5,961 bases of DNA. Source: Synergistales bacterium Syner_01. GTDB lineage: Bacteria; Synergistota; Synergistia; Synergistales; Aminobacteriaceae. The notes beneath the pieces are model-generated. The model did not search any database and was not told the origin of the DNA. It worked only from the letters and a program-made list of their open reading frames with translations. Of the stretch, positions 5,022-5,961 are shown piece after piece (positions within the stretch are counted from its first letter, which is position 1; every line of letters starts with the position of its first letter). Made by a program: the position numbers and the translations under genes. Location of the stretch: contig LVBO01000025.1 in NCBI GenBank assembly GCA_001604435.1, forward strand, positions 1 through 5,961, written 5' to 3'.

Positions 5022-5961
5022 TTACTCCTCCATCACGCGGCGGCAGGCGTCCCTGAAGCACTCGCACAGGGTTGGGTGCGCGTGGATCGTGTTCGCGACG
5101 TCCTCGGCGGTCAGGTGTTTCGCGACCGCCAGCGTGGCCTCTCCCAGGAGGGAGGCGGCCTCCGGCCCCATGATGTGCACTCCGAGGATCGTCCTGTCGG
5201 CGGCGCGGGCGACCACCTTGACGAAGCCGTCCCCCTCGCCCATGGCGAGCGCCATGCCGTTGGCCCCGAAGTGGGCCTTCGCGGAGACGATCTCTTCGCC
5301 GCGCGCGCGGGCCTCCTCCTCGGTGAGGCCGACCGTCGCGACCTCCGGCTCGATGAAGACGCAGGCCGGAAGGGCGTCGAGGTCCACCCGGTACGAACCG
5401 CCCGTCATATGGCTCACGGCAGAGAGCGCCTGGTACTCCGCGAGGTGGGCCAGCATGGCTCCGCCCGTGCAGTCGCCGACGGCGTACACTCCCTCGACCG
5501 ACGTCATCATGGCGTCGTCGACGGCGATGCACCCTTTCTCCACGCGGACGGGGCCGTTCTCCAGCCCGAATCCGTCGAGGATAGGCTCCATGCTGGAGGC
5601 CAGCAGCAGGCGATCGCACCGCTCCTCGAACGGCTCGTCCTTCGCGGTTCCCCGGAGGATCAGCCCGCCGCCTTCCTGCACGGCTTCGGAGAGGCGCACG
5701 TACTCGCGGATGTCCGTGCCGCGCTTCTTCATGATCTGGCCGACCTTTTTCTTGACATCGCCGTCGAGGCGGCGCAGAATCTGGTCGGAGTGCTTCAGCA
5801 GAATGACCTTCTTCCCCAGATTCTGGAGCATCATCGCCATTTCGAGGGCGATGACCCCCGCGCCGAGCACCGCGACGGTCCGCACGTCGCCGTTTCGCTC
5901 CGGATCCCAGAGGAGCGGGTCGACGATGGCCCAGTCGCCCGTCAGCACCTCCGGCAGATCG
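5022..5961 (-). CDS. FAD-dependent pyridine nucleotide-disulfide oxidoreductase, partial (N-terminus beyond window)
   Basis: This is the C-terminal part of a dihydrolipoamide dehydrogenase / glutathione reductase family flavoenzyme. The frame is open to the edge (DLPEV precedes the GTG at 5946-5948, which is internal), so the FAD-binding N-terminus and active-site CxxxxC are not visible. Counting from that GTG codon, the nucleotide-binding motif is GAGVIALE (29-36), the second FAD motif is VYAVGDC (154-160) with MLAHLAEYQ (165-173), and the dimerisation domain has EPEVATVGLTEEEA (200-213) and the catalytic HAHPTLCE (289-296). Three features are odd. Lys52 replaces the acidic residue that fixes NAD in lipoamide dehydrogenases, with His53 and Arg59 following as in NADPH-type enzymes. 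ASSMEP (117-122) stands where GRxP is usual. Three cysteines (295, 297, 302) follow the catalytic His. It ends 333 bases before the hydrolase gene and seems a separate unit. Exact substrate and cofactor are open. Confidence 0.93.
   Translation of the reverse strand, partial: DLPEVLTGDWAIVDPLLWDPERNGDVRTVAVLGAGVIALEMAMMLQNLGKKVILLKHSDQILRRLDGDVKKKVGQIMKKRGTDIREYVRLSEAVQEGGGLILRGTAKDEPFEERCDRLLLASSMEPILDGFGLENGPVRVEKGCIAVDDAMMTSVEGVYAVGDCTGGAMLAHLAEYQALSAVSHMTGGSYRVDLDALPACVFIEPEVATVGLTEEEARARGEEIVSAKAHFGANGMALAMGEGDGFVKVVARAADRTILGVHIMGPEAASLLGEATLAVAKHLTAEDVANTIHAHPTLCECFRDACRRVMEE

Noticed and set aside
4981..5619. A 212-codon minus-strand frame within the oxidoreductase gene
   Set aside because: It is an Arg/Gly-rich alternative frame of the real gene.
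1..5961. An undescribed defence, mobile or repeat-based system
   Set aside because: All five genes belong to known families in a coherent catabolic and transport arrangement; no array, terminal repeats, integrase, transposase or toxin-like pair is seen.

Overview
The window is a GC-rich bacterial segment in which all five genes lie on the minus strand, so they read from high to low coordinates. The tripartite tricarboxylate transporter (TTT), the Sec signal peptide on its solute receptor and the AAAGGAGG-type ribosome binding sites point to a diderm bacterium of the kind rich in TTT systems. Synergistota or a related anaerobe would fit, but that assignment is a guess from gene style.

Layout in transcription order: (1) 5961-5022 holds the C-terminal two thirds of a flavin disulfide oxidoreductase of the dihydrolipoamide dehydrogenase / glutathione reductase family, cut by the window edge. 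(2) 5021-4689 is a gene-free stretch of about 330 bases with a probable terminator for that gene, then a strong sigma-70-like promoter (TTGACA, 16 bp, TATCAT) with a near-palindromic operator candidate at its predicted start point. (3) 4688-3837 encodes a COG3618-type metal-dependent hydrolase resembling 2-pyrone-4,6-dicarboxylate lactonase (LigI). (4) An 86-base gap with a strong hairpin leads into tctC (3750-2782), tctB (2775-2338) and tctA (2325-832), which are separated by 6 and 12 bases. (5) After an 80-base gap comes a GntR/FCD-family regulator (751-47), and 46 bases to the edge.

The four genes from the hydrolase to tctA look like one catabolic operon. TctC would capture an organic acid in the periplasm, TctA/TctB would import it, and the cytoplasmic hydrolase would open or hydrolyse it. 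The GntR regulator is the obvious candidate to control the promoter in front of the hydrolase. The substrate is unknown; the family and the retained arginines suggest a di- or tricarboxylate-like lactone.

I see no mobile element, CRISPR array, RNA gene or unknown multi-gene system. The points most worth a second look are the lactonase/TTT pairing, the operator candidate, a regulator that has lost three of the four usual FCD metal ligands, and an oxidoreductase whose cofactor loop looks more like NADPH-type glutathione reductase than NAD-type lipoamide dehydrogenase.
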